Below, piece by piece: positions 35,136 to 44,317 of a stretch of DNA of 64,000 bases (the first letter of the stretch is position 1; every line of letters begins with the position of its first letter). A program made the translations under genes and the position numbers. The notes below the pieces were generated by a model that saw only the letters and a program-made list of their open reading frames with translations, searched no databases and was not told where the DNA came from. The stretch is from Spirosoma oryzicola (GTDB taxonomy: Bacteria; Bacteroidota; Bacteroidia; Cytophagales; Spirosomataceae): the NCBI RefSeq assembly GCF_021233055.1, contig NZ_CP089538.1, positions 4,356,501 through 4,420,500 of the forward strand, written 5' to 3'.

Positions 35136-36122
35136 TTATTCAACCACGACCGATACCCGCCGATTTGCTTTACGACCAGATATCGTACCGTTATCGGCCT
35201 TTGGCTCACTTTCTCCTTTCGCTTTCACCGTAATTTGATCCGAATTGATACCGGACTTGCGTAACTTATTTTTTACAGCGTTGGCCCGTTCCCGGGAGAG
35301 GTTCATATTTACGTCGTCAGGACCTGAGTTGTCGGTATGACCAGTAAGGATGAGTTTTTTATCCTTGTGATCGCGTAAATACTGAACAGCTTCGTCAAAA
35401 AACTTTTTTGTTTCGGGCGTACGAATGTAGTTAGCTTCGCCAAGTAAGAAATACAGATCGATTGGCTCAAAAACCGATTTAAACTTCTCCGAAGCGGCCA
35501 GTTCTGTTTCTGTGGTAGGAGCCGTCATCGTAAGCGGAGCGGGTGTAGTAGTTGTCGCTGCCGTTAGCGGCTCAGGGCTGCTGCTTGTCTCAATCTCTCC
35601 AAATGCGAAGTCAAGACCACCCTTTAGCGAATCGCCCTCAGCGATAAAAGGAAGGTTGCGCTCGATTCCTTTCGTCGTTAGTGATGCGGCTGGAATTCCT
35701 TGCTGGATAAGATACTGCTTCATTCCTTCGGCACGGGTAAGTCCCAGGTTGGCAAATGTAGTTGTGTTGCTTTCAGTGGGCGAATAGTAGCCACTGATTT
35801 CGAGCGTACGATTCGGGTTTGTTTTCAGGTAGGTCAACAATGGTTCAAGCGATCCCCTCAGGGTATTCATGTTGGCGTCGCTACCAGATTTGGCAAAGCT
35901 GAAATTACCGGGCAGGTCAAGCCGAAAGCTATTTCCGTCCGCAATTGTATAGCCGTCGGCTCCGGGTGGCGTTGTTTCGAGAGACGGATCGACAGGGACA
36001 ACTTCGGAAGAAGGCTGGCTATCGTCAGCGCACAACTGTTTGATTTTACAGACATGCCACCACGTTGAGCCGATCATCCAGAGCACCAGCAGGACAACCC
36101 AAGGAGTTTTGTTGGCAAACAT
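35136..36122 (-). CDS. OmpA-family protein with two OmpA-like domains
   Basis: A 328-residue protein with an N-terminal membrane segment or signal anchor (WVVLLVLWMIGSTWW) and two OmpA C-like domains: a degenerate one (about residues 70-165, NRTLEISGYYSPTESNTT and GLTRAEGMKQYLIQQGIPAASLTTKG) and a clear one at the C-terminus (about 215-328, KLILTGHTDNSGPDDVNMNLSRERANAVKNKLRKSGINSDQITVKAKGESEP, then GRKANRRVSVVVE). The latter binds peptidoglycan. It heads the cluster with the two membrane-anchored helix-hairpin-helix proteins, with 78 bp between. The three may form one envelope complex. Confidence 0.85.
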   Translation of the reverse strand: MFANKTPWVVLLVLWMIGSTWWHVCKIKQLCADDSQPSSEVVPVDPSLETTPPGADGYTIADGNSFRLDLPGNFSFAKSGSDANMNTLRGSLEPLLTYLKTNPNRTLEISGYYSPTESNTTTFANLGLTRAEGMKQYLIQQGIPAASLTTKGIERNLPFIAEGDSLKGGLDFAFGEIETSSSPEPLTAATTTTPAPLTMTAPTTETELAASEKFKSVFEPIDLYFLLGEANYIRTPETKKFFDEAVQYLRDHKDKKLILTGHTDNSGPDDVNMNLSRERANAVKNKLRKSGINSDQITVKAKGESEPKADNGTISGRKANRRVSVVVE

Positions 36123-36319
36123 AAAAAATAGAGATTAAGTAAAGCGCACCTGCCAAGTGTCTTACAGAGTAGTCACTTATTTGTAAGTCCAAAAATACAG
36201 GTAAGGCACACAAATTCAAGGATATTGGCCGTTATGACGTAAATCCAAAAAAAAGTCTCCATTTGCTGTATAAATTTATACAAATTACATACAACTACCT
36301 GTAAACCAAAAAACTACGC

Positions 36320-37261
36320 TTAAAGAGCGTTTGCCAACTGTAAGGCCCCAACGGGTACTGCATCTTCGCCCAACTTTGCCAGTAAAAGAATCGGCACCGG
36401 ATGAAACGCTTTCATAACAAAGCGGGGTAACGCCTGACGAACGGCTGCCCGTAGCGGTTCACCGATCAACGATAGCCCCCCACCCAGTACAATAGCGTCT
36501 GGATGAAACAGGTGGATAATATGCGACAACCCCAACGCAGCTACTGACCCAATCTGTTCGATCAGCATACGGGCTACCGGATCGCTGGCCTCGTAGGCCG
36601 GGTGTAAAAATCGGGCTTCTCCCCCTACCTGATTAACTGCGTGCGCGTCCTGAACAAGCTTCTTTAAAACTGAATCGTCCGGCAGTTGTGGTAATAAATT
36701 ACGAATTTGCTCATCGACGGCCCAACCCGAGATTGTCTGTTCTATCGTTTGCCCGGCTGACCCTGACTCATCGGGTGGTACCAGCCACAAATGGCCAAGT
36801 TCAGCCTCGCCCGGTACAGCTCCGTGATAAATCTGTTCCTGTTGCACAAACCCTCCACCAACGCCACTACCAAGCGTTACGTAAAAGACATTGTCAAAAC
36901 CAGTGGCTACCCCCCGACGTGCTTCTCCCAAGGCGGCTACGTTAGCATCGTTATCGATCTGGACAGTTGCGCCCGGAACTCGTTCACGCAACCAACCCGC
37001 CAGATCGATGCCCGACCAACCGCCAATCTGGTGAGACGTAGCAATATGCCCTGTCTTCCAGTTGACGGGCCCTCCAAAACCGACGCCGATGGCAGTGGGT
37101 ACCTCTGTTAACTGAGCCAGTGTTGCTTCGATCTGGTTCAGAATACCCTTGGCCCCTTGAACTGGCTCAACTGTATAGCGAAACCGTTTGTCAATTTGAC
37201 CACTCGCATCATCCGTAACCAGTTGTAGCTTCGTTCCGCCTATTTCAATGCCAAGATTCAT
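36320..37261 (-). CDS. ROK-family sugar kinase (glucokinase-like)
   Basis: A 313-residue kinase started at ATG 37261 (an in-frame TTG three codons upstream is less likely). The N-terminal phosphate loop is NLGIEIGGTKLQLV; GVGFGGPVNW, the catalytic IDNDANVAALGEARRG and SGVGGGFVQ follow. ROK enzymes phosphorylate glucose or related sugars with ATP. The zinc-binding H-x11-C-x-C-G-x4-C of most bacterial glucokinases is replaced by GHLWLVPPDESGSAGQTIEQTISG, with no cysteines, so the sugar site may differ and the specificity cannot be assigned. Monocistronic. Confidence 0.88.
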   Translation of the reverse strand: MNLGIEIGGTKLQLVTDDASGQIDKRFRYTVEPVQGAKGILNQIEATLAQLTEVPTAIGVGFGGPVNWKTGHIATSHQIGGWSGIDLAGWLRERVPGATVQIDNDANVAALGEARRGVATGFDNVFYVTLGSGVGGGFVQQEQIYHGAVPGEAELGHLWLVPPDESGSAGQTIEQTISGWAVDEQIRNLLPQLPDDSVLKKLVQDAHAVNQVGGEARFLHPAYEASDPVARMLIEQIGSVAALGLSHIIHLFHPDAIVLGGGLSLIGEPLRAAVRQALPRFVMKAFHPVPILLLAKLGEDAVPVGALQLANAL

Positions 37262-37364
37262 GCTAATCAAAGTATAGTTCGTACCAGTCGGACACTAGCC
37301 GCCGATTCGTGCTTCAATAAAGTTACTGATTTAGCCAAACTACTAACCACACAACCTAATTCGT

Positions 37365-38978
37365 TTAACGACTCCCGGCACTACGACCCATCGTAGACCG
37401 GCCCAAAAAGATTTCGTCTCCTTTGAGCGAGAGCGTCGTGTAGAAATTATAGCCGTTTTGAATGTACCGCAGCATTACCTTAGTAGTTTGCTCGGGTCGG
37501 GCGTACGCTTTCGTAGCCGCTATTAGGATCTGATTTCCGTTGACGATGGCTCTTACAAAAGGTAAATCGCGTGTTTTGATCTGATTCGCGTTATAAGCGA
37601 TCCATGTTTTACCACCATCGTACGAACACTCTGTTGCCTCGTTCAGATAAATTTCTTTGCCGTTGAACAGATCGCCGTGGTGTTTGAACAACCGCCAAAG
37701 ACCATGCATGTAATGTTCATAACAAGCATAATTCCGATCGTTACCAAGTCCCTGCTGCTGTGGATCGGCGGGCGAAGGCTGATCAGGTACTAAGTCTTTG
37801 TGATCGTCCCAGAACAGCACTCCGTAGGCACCTGTAAACCAGTAAAAGACAGCCATCCCTTCGGCCACAGCGGGGGGAGCAGCATGTTCGGCTTTACCAC
37901 TCTTTGGGAAATCAGCACTCTGCGTATTGAAAACCCAATGCCAGGCAATCCGCTTCTTGGCCGATAGCTTTCGGTTAACTTCCTGTTCGGCCAATAAAGA
38001 TGCTAGCCAGTGACGATCGCCATCACCCGTGTGTTGCGCCGAATAATCAAAATCTGGATAAAGGTAGTAGGTACCCGGCATCTGAAAATCAGCGTAATCA
38101 GCATAGGATTTGCCAACTATGTCGTCGGGCATACCGCGCTGTTTACTGGTATTGGTCTGACGGGCGGGTGTGTTCCAGAGCCAGTCCGGTTTGACCATGT
38201 AATGCTCTGCTTTTGAATTACCGAAACTGTTATGCGGTACGGGCGCGATGGAGCCAACCTCAGTTTGCGGGCTAACGTTATCCTTCAGCGTTTTCATCAT
38301 GAAGGTGTACAGATTAGCCTGCTCCTGCTGGTTGCCACTGCTGGTACCTTCATTTTCAATGTCGAGAAAAATTTTACTAAACGTACTCTTCATCGTGCCC
38401 GGCGGACAGTCACCAAATCCGTAACACCCACCCGCCAGTTCCGAAGATGCCTGAAATAGCGTGTTTCGCATGGCACGAGCCCCCGGAGGTGTCCGATACG
38501 TTACGTCGCGGGCCAGTTCGCTGTTCTGCGCCCAGGGCAGGTTGAAACTGTTCGCAAAATAAGCCTGATAAACAATCAACGACCGTTGGCTCTGCTGAAG
38601 GCTACTTTTCCAGTTTCTCGGTGGATCACCATCGAGCCATATTTCAACGTTAGGAACCATCCGCGTCTGTTCGATAGCCGAAAAGCCCCGACGCAATAAT
38701 TTCGTACGATCCTGCTGAACGTGTAGATTACGACCGGCTCCGCAAAACGTAACTGTCTTTGTCGGAGGAATCGTGAAGTCGCCGACTACGTCGATGTTGT
38801 AATAACCTTTGCGCGTACTTGGCGTAAACCGCGAACGAGGAGTTGGTGTGAGTGGTGATTGATTGGGTAAAGGACCTTGCCACACTACCGCAACAGGATC
38901 GGCGGGTCTGGCAGGACGCGTGTACCAAAAGCCCAGACCAGCCAGGCTAGCTACTAAAAACGAGGCAGCTATTTTCAT
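37365..38978 (-). CDS. Secreted protein of unknown function (537 residues)
   Basis: Started at ATG 38978, the product has a signal peptide (about residues 1-18, KIAASFLVASLAGLGFW), then a proline- and threonine-rich stretch, and one large domain. Notable parts are YNIDVVGDFTIPPTKTV, an acidic IFLDIENEG, YYLYPDFDYS, IAWHWVFNTQS and AVFYWFTGAYGVLFWDDH. The aromatic-acidic pattern (FLDIENEG and YLYPDFDY) would suit a TIM-barrel glycan-active fold, but I cannot assign a family, and the cysteines in GGCYGFGDCPPG suggest a disulfide. The neighbours (ROK kinase, amidase) give no firm clue. An upstream in-frame GTG at 39035 would add 19 residues before the signal peptide. Confidence 0.6.
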   Translation of the reverse strand: MKIAASFLVASLAGLGFWYTRPARPADPVAVVWQGPLPNQSPLTPTPRSRFTPSTRKGYYNIDVVGDFTIPPTKTVTFCGAGRNLHVQQDRTKLLRRGFSAIEQTRMVPNVEIWLDGDPPRNWKSSLQQSQRSLIVYQAYFANSFNLPWAQNSELARDVTYRTPPGARAMRNTLFQASSELAGGCYGFGDCPPGTMKSTFSKIFLDIENEGTSSGNQQEQANLYTFMMKTLKDNVSPQTEVGSIAPVPHNSFGNSKAEHYMVKPDWLWNTPARQTNTSKQRGMPDDIVGKSYADYADFQMPGTYYLYPDFDYSAQHTGDGDRHWLASLLAEQEVNRKLSAKKRIAWHWVFNTQSADFPKSGKAEHAAPPAVAEGMAVFYWFTGAYGVLFWDDHKDLVPDQPSPADPQQQGLGNDRNYACYEHYMHGLWRLFKHHGDLFNGKEIYLNEATECSYDGGKTWIAYNANQIKTRDLPFVRAIVNGNQILIAATKAYARPEQTTKVMLRYIQNGYNFYTTLSLKGDEIFLGRSTMGRSAGSR

Positions 38979-39075
38979 AGTAGGCTTCACGATGGATTTG
39001 GGAGTAGGATACACAGTCGTAGTTAAGCCGCACACCCAGAACAGAGCGACTTAACCACGAACAAAAGCAAGACGA

Positions 39076-39948
39076 CTATTCGTCGATGTACCGTCTCGTA
39101 ATCGGCTGGTAGGAATCAATGCGCCGATCCCGGAAATAAGGCCAGGTTGTCCGGTATCTTTCAGACAAACTCAGATCAACCTCCTGCACGTGAACGAGTT
39201 CCTGATCGTGCGGGGCCAAATAGAGCAATGAACCGAACGGATTTGCTACGAACGAGCCACCCCAGAACTGCTGATCAGCCTCACGCCCAACCCGGTTGAC
39301 GGCTACAACGTGAACACCATTGGCAATGGCGTGACTGCGTTGAATGGTTTGCCAAGCATTGTACTGTTCGGTATTCTGAGCCGGATCGGGCTCGTTGGTA
39401 TCCCAGCCAATAGCGGTTGGATAGAACAGCACCTCGGCCCCCATCAACGCCGTAATGCGGGCAGCTTCTGGATACCACTGGTCCCAGCAGATCAAGACGC
39501 CAATACGGGCGAATTTTGTATCAAATACTTTATAACCCAGGTCGCCGGGGGTGAAATAGAACTTCTCGTAATAGCCCGGATCGTCGGGGATGTGCATCTT
39601 CCGGTACTTACCCAGATACGAGCCATCTGCATCTAAAACGGCGGTGGTATTGTGGTACAACCCCTGCGCCCGTTTTTCGAACAGCGACGCAACGATAACA
39701 ACGCCAAGCTCACCGGCTAACTTCCCTAATCGGTCGGTCGTGGGACCCGGAATAGCTTCAGCCAAACTGAAATTATGGTGGTCCTCTACATCACAGAAAT
39801 AGAGCGATGTAAATAACTCCTGTAAACAAACGATCTGAGCACCTTTCTGAGCAGCCTCGCGGATACCCTTGATCGCCTTTTGGACGTTAGCTTCGACATC
39901 GGCCGAGCAACTCATCTGCACTAAACCGATATTGACTTTTTTAGACAT
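39076..39948 (-). CDS. aguB: N-carbamoylputrescine amidase-like nitrilase
   Basis: A 290-residue carbon-nitrogen hydrolase. The triad is present: Glu44 (CLQELF), Lys117 (YRKMHIPDD) and Cys154 (LICWDQWYPE). The sequence as a whole (FTSLYFCDVEDHHNF, FYPTAIGWDTNEPDP, HVVAVNRVGRE, FWGGSFVANPFG) fits the AguB group, which hydrolyses N-carbamoylputrescine to putrescine in the agmatine pathway. The usual partner, agmatine deiminase (AguA), is not next to it in this window, so the assignment rests on the protein alone. Confidence 0.85.
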   Translation of the reverse strand: MSKKVNIGLVQMSCSADVEANVQKAIKGIREAAQKGAQIVCLQELFTSLYFCDVEDHHNFSLAEAIPGPTTDRLGKLAGELGVVIVASLFEKRAQGLYHNTTAVLDADGSYLGKYRKMHIPDDPGYYEKFYFTPGDLGYKVFDTKFARIGVLICWDQWYPEAARITALMGAEVLFYPTAIGWDTNEPDPAQNTEQYNAWQTIQRSHAIANGVHVVAVNRVGREADQQFWGGSFVANPFGSLLYLAPHDQELVHVQEVDLSLSERYRTTWPYFRDRRIDSYQPITRRYIDE

Positions 39949-40089
39949 GATGCAAAAGTAGGGCGTTCTGTGTTGTTAACGCCTAAAACCAACAAAACTC
40001 TTATCGGGTGGGTTCGGCAAAACTTGTAGTTTACAGCTCGATAGTCGTAGTTTACTCTTGAAACTCGTTATTATAACTGTTCCAATCCT

Positions 40090-41184
40090 ATGACCTCTCG
40101 TAGAAGCTTTCTACACGCGGCAACGCTGACTGCTGCCACAACGGCAATTGCCCCAAATTCCCTGTGGGCCGCTACCCGACCCGCCAAAGACAAACTCGGC
40201 GTGGCCCTGGTTGGCCTGGGGTATTACAGTACGGACTTACTGGCTCCTGCTCTGCAAAAAACAAAGAACTGTTATCTCGCCGGAATCGTGACGGGTACAC
40301 CCGAAAAGGCTGAGAAGTGGAAGAAACAGTATAATATTCCCGATAAAAACATCTACTCGTATCAAACCTTCGACCAGATTGCCAATAACCCCGATATCGA
40401 CGTCGTATACGTGGTTTTGCCTCCATCCATGCACGAAGAATACGTAATTCGGGCGGCTAAGGCTGGCAAACACGTTTGGGTTGAAAAACCGATGGCTGTA
40501 ACGGCTAAAGAGTGCCAGAACATGATTGATGCCTGCGCCAAAAATAAACGGTCACTGGCTGTTGGCTATCGGCTTCACCATGAACCCAACACGCAGGAAT
40601 ACGTAAAAACCTTACGTGACGGCAAAATTGGCAAAGTGCTAATGGTGAGCTGTGCCGCTGGTTACTACGACGCCCGGACTACGCACTGGAAGCAGAAAAA
40701 AGAAATGGGTGGCGGAGTGATGTACGACATGGGCGTTTACGTATTACAAGGAGCACGTCTGGCAACCGGCGAAGAACCGATAGCCGTAACCGCTCAGCAA
40801 TACACCACCCGACCGGATGTCTATAAAAACGGACTCGACGAAACGACGATGGCTCAACTTGTTTTTCCGAGCGGGGCGCGGGCAGCGGTACAAACCAGCT
40901 ATGGCATGAACATGAATTTTCTGGATGTAACCGGCTCAAAAGGAAAAATGCGGATAGAGCCCTATTCAGCCTACAACGGTCAGAAAGGTATTTGGAGCGG
41001 TGGCACAATTGAACACCCTTACGAGGTGCCCTACCAGCAAACGCAGCAGATGGACGATGACGCGGCAGCCATCATGAACAATAAACCGGTACTGGCCCCC
41101 GGCGAAGAAGGACTGCGCGATATCAAGATTGTTGAGGCTATTTATGCAGCAGCCCGATCAGGGCGAGAAGTCAAAATTGGTTGA
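40090..41184 (+). CDS. Tat-exported Gfo/Idh/MocA-family oxidoreductase
   Basis: A 364-residue NAD(P)-dependent oxidoreductase. The N-terminus TSRRSFLHAATLTAATTAIAP is a twin-arginine signal peptide. The Rossmann domain begins GVALVGLGYYSTDLLAPAL, with DVVYVVLPPSMHEEYVIRAAKAGKHVWVEKPMAVTA carrying the EKP catalytic lysine; the C-terminal domain includes GGGVMYDMGVYVLQGAR. It is related to glucose-fructose oxidoreductase, which also is exported with its cofactor. Substrate unknown. Monocistronic, followed by a 12-bp hairpin. Confidence 0.92.
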   Translation: MTSRRSFLHAATLTAATTAIAPNSLWAATRPAKDKLGVALVGLGYYSTDLLAPALQKTKNCYLAGIVTGTPEKAEKWKKQYNIPDKNIYSYQTFDQIANNPDIDVVYVVLPPSMHEEYVIRAAKAGKHVWVEKPMAVTAKECQNMIDACAKNKRSLAVGYRLHHEPNTQEYVKTLRDGKIGKVLMVSCAAGYYDARTTHWKQKKEMGGGVMYDMGVYVLQGARLATGEEPIAVTAQQYTTRPDVYKNGLDETTMAQLVFPSGARAAVQTSYGMNMNFLDVTGSKGKMRIEPYSAYNGQKGIWSGGTIEHPYEVPYQQTQQMDDDAAAIMNNKPVLAPGEEGLRDIKIVEAIYAAARSGREVKIG

Positions 41185-41189
41185 AAAAT

Positions 41190-41223
41190 TTTCCGGAGGC
41201 AGCTATACCGTTGCCTCCGGAAA
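41190..41223 (+). terminator. Hairpin after the oxidoreductase gene
   Basis: TTTCCGGAGGCA (41190-41201) pairs perfectly with TGCCTCCGGAAA (41212-41223). T-tract downstream is interrupted (CCTGCCTGTTTTG). Confidence 0.6.
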
Positions 41224-41365
41224 CCTGCCTGTTTTGTAGTTAGTTAGCCAAGGCACTATTTTAGTTATGCGGCAACTATGTTTCAATTGTCACATACAAA
41301 GTAAGGACGATCATTTGGCTAGGCGGCTGGTTTTTGCGTACTTCGCTTGTCAACCCCCGTATGTT

Positions 41366-41596
41366 ATGCAACCCGCTGATTTTACTAAGCTGCCCGCTCA
41401 GCAACAACTTGATACCCTTTACTTCGCCGGTGATGTACTAGCCAATCGCTACGAAGGCGACAATATATTCTTGCTCTATAACCTGCGGGATTTCTACGTC
41501 GAACTTCGCTACGACGCTTATAATAGCCATCTTCATCAGGTCACTGCCTTCCGAGATACCGATCACTTAGAGCCGTATCTGCCTTATTTGGCCTAA
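41366..41596 (+). CDS. Small conserved-looking hypothetical protein
   Basis: Started at ATG 41366, this gives 76 residues (MQPADFTKLPAQQQLDTLYF...). An in-frame ATG at 41267 would add 33 residues with several cysteines and no clear structure, so I prefer the shorter form. The core, TLYFAGDVLANRYEGDNIFLLYNLRDFYVELRYDAYNSHLHQVTAF, looks like a compact beta-rich fold. I recognise no family. It sits between the oxidoreductase and the cold-shock gene, and its aromatic, acidic composition is like the neighbouring genes, so a real gene is likely. Confidence 0.6.
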   Translation: MQPADFTKLPAQQQLDTLYFAGDVLANRYEGDNIFLLYNLRDFYVELRYDAYNSHLHQVTAFRDTDHLEPYLPYLA

Positions 41597-41707
41597 CACG
41601 GTCGGTCGTATACGACTCCTGTTTTGAATCGGATTAGTTGTCGTATCATAGGTTTATAGCTAAGGCTCAAAAACTTATAAATCGGTTTTTACGAAAAATT
41701 TTTCCAC

Positions 41708-41736
41708 TTGTGAGGGAAAAACCTCATATATATTTG
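41708..41736 (+). promoter_or_regulatory. Promoter of the cold-shock gene
   Basis: TTG (41708-41710), 18 nt, then TATATTTG (41729-41736), matching TAnnTTTG. The predicted leader before ATG 41784 is about 40 nt. Confidence 0.6.
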
Positions 41737-41783
41737 GAATTAATCTTTATTGTGCCGTCCTTCGCTTAAATTTTAAACAAGCA

Positions 41784-41975
41784 ATGCAAACAGGAACTGT
41801 AAAATTCTTTAATGAAACCAAAGGGTTTGGATTCATTAGACCCGATGAAGGTGGCGAAGACATTTTTGTACACGCTTCTGGCCTCATCGATCAAATCCGT
41901 GAAAACGACAAAGTAAAGTTCAACGTCGAGCGCGGTAAGAAAGGCTTAAACGCCGTTAACGTCGAAATAGCTTAA
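41784..41975 (+). CDS. csp: Cold-shock domain protein
   Basis: A 63-residue single cold-shock domain. RNP1 (KGFGFI) and RNP2 (DIFVHA) are intact; the fold is the five-stranded barrel that binds single-stranded RNA or DNA and melts mRNA structure. The family members are cytoplasmic chaperones for translation at low temperature and in general growth. It has its own promoter and terminator, so it is monocistronic. Only RNP sequence and length support the call; whether it is cold-induced is not shown by the sequence. Confidence 0.97.
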   Translation: MQTGTVKFFNETKGFGFIRPDEGGEDIFVHASGLIDQIRENDKVKFNVERGKKGLNAVNVEIA

Positions 41976-42002
41976 TTGTAAGATATAAAGACACCCGTAG
42001 TA

Positions 42003-42030
42003 AAAACATGCCACTCGGCATGTTTTTTTT
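42003..42030 (+). terminator. Terminator after the cold-shock gene
   Basis: AAAACATGCC (42003-42012), ACTC loop, GGCATGTTTT (42017-42026), then T-run to 42030. Confidence 0.9.
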
Positions 42031-42128
42031 TGCCCCTACAAGCCTACTTAGTGGATGAATGAGCAACCACAACACCCGTTTTTTCGCCAAATTGCCCATT
42101 CGCTTTCTTTCCATTTATTTTATTACCA

Positions 42129-44255
42129 ATGCCCCAATCACCCGAACAACGTACAGCCGTACGTCTTGGACTGAACCTCAAGTCGGTAACCGCCACGATT
42201 GACCTGCTTACTGGTGGAGCTACCGTCCCTTTTATTGCCCGATACCGAAAAGAAGCCACGGGACAACTCGACGAATTACAAATCGGACAAATCAAGGATA
42301 CCTACCAAAAAATAACAGAGCTTGATAAACGTCGGGATGCAGTTCTAAAAATCATCGACGAGCAAGGCAAACTAACCGATGATCTGCGCCGAAAGCTTGA
42401 AGCCGCCGACTCGCTAACTGAACTTGAAGATCTTTATTTACCCTACAAACAAAAACGTAAGACCAGAGCGACAATCGCGATTGAGCGGGGACTCGAGCCA
42501 TTAGCGAATCTGATCATTGCCCAGCGAGAAACAAACCTTGAACGGGCGGCTCAACGCTACCTCACCGATGCGGTATCGACCATCAGTGACGCTTTACAAG
42601 GGGCCCGCGATATTCTTGCCGAACGGATCAGCGAAGATGCCGACGCCCGGCAGCGTATTCGCAACGTGTTTGAACGCGAAGCGATTATCCGCTCCGTTGT
42701 CAAGAAAGGGAAAGAGGTCGACGGTATAAAGTTTAAAGACTATTTTGATTTTGCGGAACCGCTACGGCGTGTCCCATCCCATCGACTACTGGCGCTTCGC
42801 CGGGGCGAAGCGGAAGGATTTCTCTCGGTAAGCATCGGTCCCGACGAAGAGGTTGCTATCGAACGGCTCGACCGGCAGTTCCTGTACAATCAGTCAAATG
42901 CTCTGGATTGTCGGCAACAACTTACTCTAGCTATCCGCGATGGCTATAAACGACTCCTTAAACCATCACTCGAAACTGAATTCGCAAACCTATCGAAAGA
43001 GAAGGCGGATAGCGCTGCAATCACGATCTTCGCGGACAATCTGCGGCAGCTTCTCCTGAGCCCTCCGCTCGGTCAGCAACGCGTGCTAGCCATTGACCCC
43101 GGTTACCGCACGGGCTGCAAAACCGTTTATCTGGACGCCCAGGGAAATTTGCTAGCTGATACGGTATTATACCTTTTTCAATCAGAGAGCCAGAAACAGC
43201 AGGCGGTAAAAACCGTTCAAAGTTTATTGGAGCGCCATAAAATCGACGCCATAGCCATTGGTAACGGTACCGCCGGACGGGAGACGGAAGAATTTGTTCA
43301 AAGCCTGAATGTCGGTAAACCGATCTTTATGGTTAGCGAGCAGGGGGCTTCGGTTTACTCAGCCTCCGAAGTAGCCCGAGAGGAGTTTCCCGATCAGGAT
43401 GTTACAGTTCGGGGGGCCGTTAGCATCGGACGCCGGTTGATGGACCCGCTGGCCGAACTGGTCAAGATTGATCCAAAATCAATTGGCGTAGGGCAATACC
43501 AGCACGATGTTGACCAGACCGATTTAAAAGATAGCCTGGATACGGTCGTTGAAAGTTGTGTCAACCAGGTTGGCGTTTCCCTCAACACCGCCAGTGCTTA
43601 CTTACTCCGGTATGTATCGGGACTCGGGCCCCAGCTAGCAGGTAACATCGTTGCTTACCGCGCGCAAAACGGCGCGTTCACCTCCCGCGAACAACTCAAA
43701 AAAGTCCCCCGGCTCGGCCCGAAAGCCTTTGAACAGTGCGCGGGTTTTCTACGCATTGAAGGAGCCAAGAATCCGCTTGACAACAGCGCCGTACACCCAG
43801 AACGTTATGCGGTAGTCGAACAAATGGCGGCTGACGCGAAAAGCACGGTGATGGACCTTATCCAAAAGGCTGAATTGCGTAAACAGATTAGCCCCGAACG
43901 ATACGTAACCAACTCGGTTGGTCTACCTACCCTACGCGATATCCTGGCCGAACTCGAAAAACCTGGTCGAGACCCACGCGAGCAATTAGCAGTGTTTGAG
44001 TACGACGCCCGCATTCGGACCGTAGAGGATTTGCACGAAGGTATGGTACTAAATGGTGTAGTGACCAACATCACCGCTTTTGGAGCTTTTGTCGATATCG
44101 GTGTCAAGCAGGATGGTTTGGTTCACGTTTCTCAGTTGGCCAATCACTACGTTTCCGATCCAAAAACAGTGGTTAAGGTGTACCAGAAAGTAAAAGTTAA
44201 AGTTTTGGAAGTAGACAAGGCTCGCAAACGGATTGCGTTGTCCATGAAAATTTAA
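42129..44255 (+). CDS. tex: Tex family transcription accessory protein
   Basis: A 708-residue nucleic-acid-binding protein. It has the N-terminal Tex domain (PFIARYRKEATGQLDE, SLTELEDLYLPYKQKRKTRATIAIERGL), a YqgF/RNase H-like domain (ILAIDPGYRTGCKTVYLD, IAIGNGTAGRETE), the helix-hairpin-helix segment (LNTASAYLLRYVSGLGPQLAGNIVAYR, VPRLGPKAFEQCAGFLRI) and a C-terminal S1 domain (GMVLNGVVTNITAFGAFVDIGVKQDGLVHVSQL). Tex affects expression of virulence and toxin genes in Bordetella and is widely conserved; the molecular mechanism is unclear. The gene stands between csp and a NlpC/P60 gene. Confidence 0.96.
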   Translation: MPQSPEQRTAVRLGLNLKSVTATIDLLTGGATVPFIARYRKEATGQLDELQIGQIKDTYQKITELDKRRDAVLKIIDEQGKLTDDLRRKLEAADSLTELEDLYLPYKQKRKTRATIAIERGLEPLANLIIAQRETNLERAAQRYLTDAVSTISDALQGARDILAERISEDADARQRIRNVFEREAIIRSVVKKGKEVDGIKFKDYFDFAEPLRRVPSHRLLALRRGEAEGFLSVSIGPDEEVAIERLDRQFLYNQSNALDCRQQLTLAIRDGYKRLLKPSLETEFANLSKEKADSAAITIFADNLRQLLLSPPLGQQRVLAIDPGYRTGCKTVYLDAQGNLLADTVLYLFQSESQKQQAVKTVQSLLERHKIDAIAIGNGTAGRETEEFVQSLNVGKPIFMVSEQGASVYSASEVAREEFPDQDVTVRGAVSIGRRLMDPLAELVKIDPKSIGVGQYQHDVDQTDLKDSLDTVVESCVNQVGVSLNTASAYLLRYVSGLGPQLAGNIVAYRAQNGAFTSREQLKKVPRLGPKAFEQCAGFLRIEGAKNPLDNSAVHPERYAVVEQMAADAKSTVMDLIQKAELRKQISPERYVTNSVGLPTLRDILAELEKPGRDPREQLAVFEYDARIRTVEDLHEGMVLNGVVTNITAFGAFVDIGVKQDGLVHVSQLANHYVSDPKTVVKVYQKVKVKVLEVDKARKRIALSMKI

Positions 44256-44317
44256 TAGGTTGCACTTGTATCGTCGTTGGATGACTGCGATAAACGTGCA
44301 CTACAAATCCCATCCAT

